Shown in pieces: positions 8,013-8,336 of a DNA stretch of 8,336 nt. A model generated the notes under the pieces. That model saw only the letters and a program-made list of their open reading frames with translations. It ran no database searches and was not told the origin of the DNA. A program made the translations under genes and the position numbers. Position 1 is the stretch's first letter, and every line of letters begins with the position of its first letter. Origin of the DNA: Pseudomonadota bacterium (GTDB taxonomy: Bacteria > Pseudomonadota > Alphaproteobacteria > Acetobacterales > Acetobacteraceae); NCBI GenBank assembly GCA_023424475.1, contig JAFADX010000276.1, positions 1-8,336 of the forward strand, read 5' to 3'.

Positions 8013-8336
8013 GGATCGTATGCGTCCGCGGCGGGTCCGCCAGGACGTGATGGCGGAACCAGGTCGCCTGGCGCTTGGTGTACTGGCCGGTATTCAGGAT
8101 GGCGCGGCGCGAGGCGTCCTCGAGCGTCATGCGCCCGGCGAGATGCGCGGCGAGTTCCGGCACCCCATGCGCCCGCATCGCCGGCAGCGCCGGGTCGAGG
8201 CCCTGCGCGACCAGCGTGCGCACCTCCTCGATCGCGCCGCCCGCCAGCATCGCCTGCCAGCGCGCCGCGATGGCCGCGCGCAGCGCCTCCCGCGGCGGGT
8301 CGAGCAGGATGGCCGCGAAGCGCCAGGGGGCAGGCC
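7933..8336 (-). CDS. miaA: tRNA dimethylallyltransferase, C-terminal part (partial)
   Basis: MiaA transfers a dimethylallyl group to N6 of A37 in tRNAs that read UNN codons. The window holds the last 133 codons; the N-terminal nucleotide-binding half and the start lie beyond the right edge. Visible signatures are ILLDPPREALRAAI, then RWQAMLAGGAIEEVRTL, AHGVPEL and the conserved NTGQYTKRQATWFRHH, all in the family's usual order near the C-terminus. The frame stays open to the window edge. The last 25 codons differ from the rest in base use (TTA, TTG, GCT, TTT, GTT, GAT, CGT), which may reflect promoter or leader signals for ilvB lying over the gene end. The miaA-ilvB order is familiar from alphaproteobacteria. 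Confidence 0.95.
   Translation of the reverse strand, partial: PAPWRFAAILLDPPREALRAAIAARWQAMLAGGAIEEVRTLVAQGLDPALPAMRAHGVPELAAHLAGRMTLEDASRRAILNTGQYTKRQATWFRHHVLADPPRTHTIHARIAGVAQLSESFMAEVLAFVDRVR

Overview
The window is GC-rich alphaproteobacterial chromosome, about 70% GC by eye, with third codon positions almost all G or C. The gene content (miaA, ilvB, ilvN, ilvC, leuA on one strand) and protein style fit a Rhodospirillales organism, most likely Acetobacteraceae (Roseomonas-like). That placement is inferred from protein resemblance and gene order; no 16S or other marker is present.

Layout: every complete gene is on the minus strand, so transcription runs from the right end to the left. 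From right to left: the C-terminal part of miaA (tRNA dimethylallyltransferase, cut by the window edge); a short gap with a GC-rich hairpin and a promoter-like sequence; ilvB and ilvN (acetolactate synthase large and small subunits); ilvC (ketol-acid reductoisomerase); two hairpins that probably end the ilv operon; a zinc-ribbon metallopeptidase of the Peptidase_Mx type; a PuuE-type allantoinase/polysaccharide deacetylase homologue; a 270-base intergenic region; leuA (2-isopropylmalate synthase); and a small exported protein whose GTG start overlaps the leuA stop. The first 70 bases hold the end of a plus-strand gene for a glycine-zipper-like protein, convergent with the rest.

Pathway: IlvBN, then IlvC, carry out the first two steps common to valine and isoleucine. 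The 2-ketoisovalerate made further along that pathway is the substrate of LeuA, the first committed step to leucine. So the window is a branched-chain amino acid locus interrupted by two genes without an obvious link to it.

The best unlisted signal is in front of leuA. The 270-base gap contains a 37-codon ORF whose C-terminal part has seven Leu codons within nine (LGLLLLLRL), four of them CTT. It is followed by several mutually overlapping hairpins, one looped on the ORF's own stop codon and one enclosing the likely leuA Shine-Dalgarno sequence. A promoter-like pair 17 bases apart would start the transcript almost on the ORF's ATG. This looks like a leucine leader peptide with an attenuator that lacks a classical U-tract. 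A weaker, similar case sits in front of ilvB, where a 33-codon ORF overlaps the unusually AT-rich end of miaA in another frame. I see no mobile element, CRISPR array, rRNA, tRNA or defence system.
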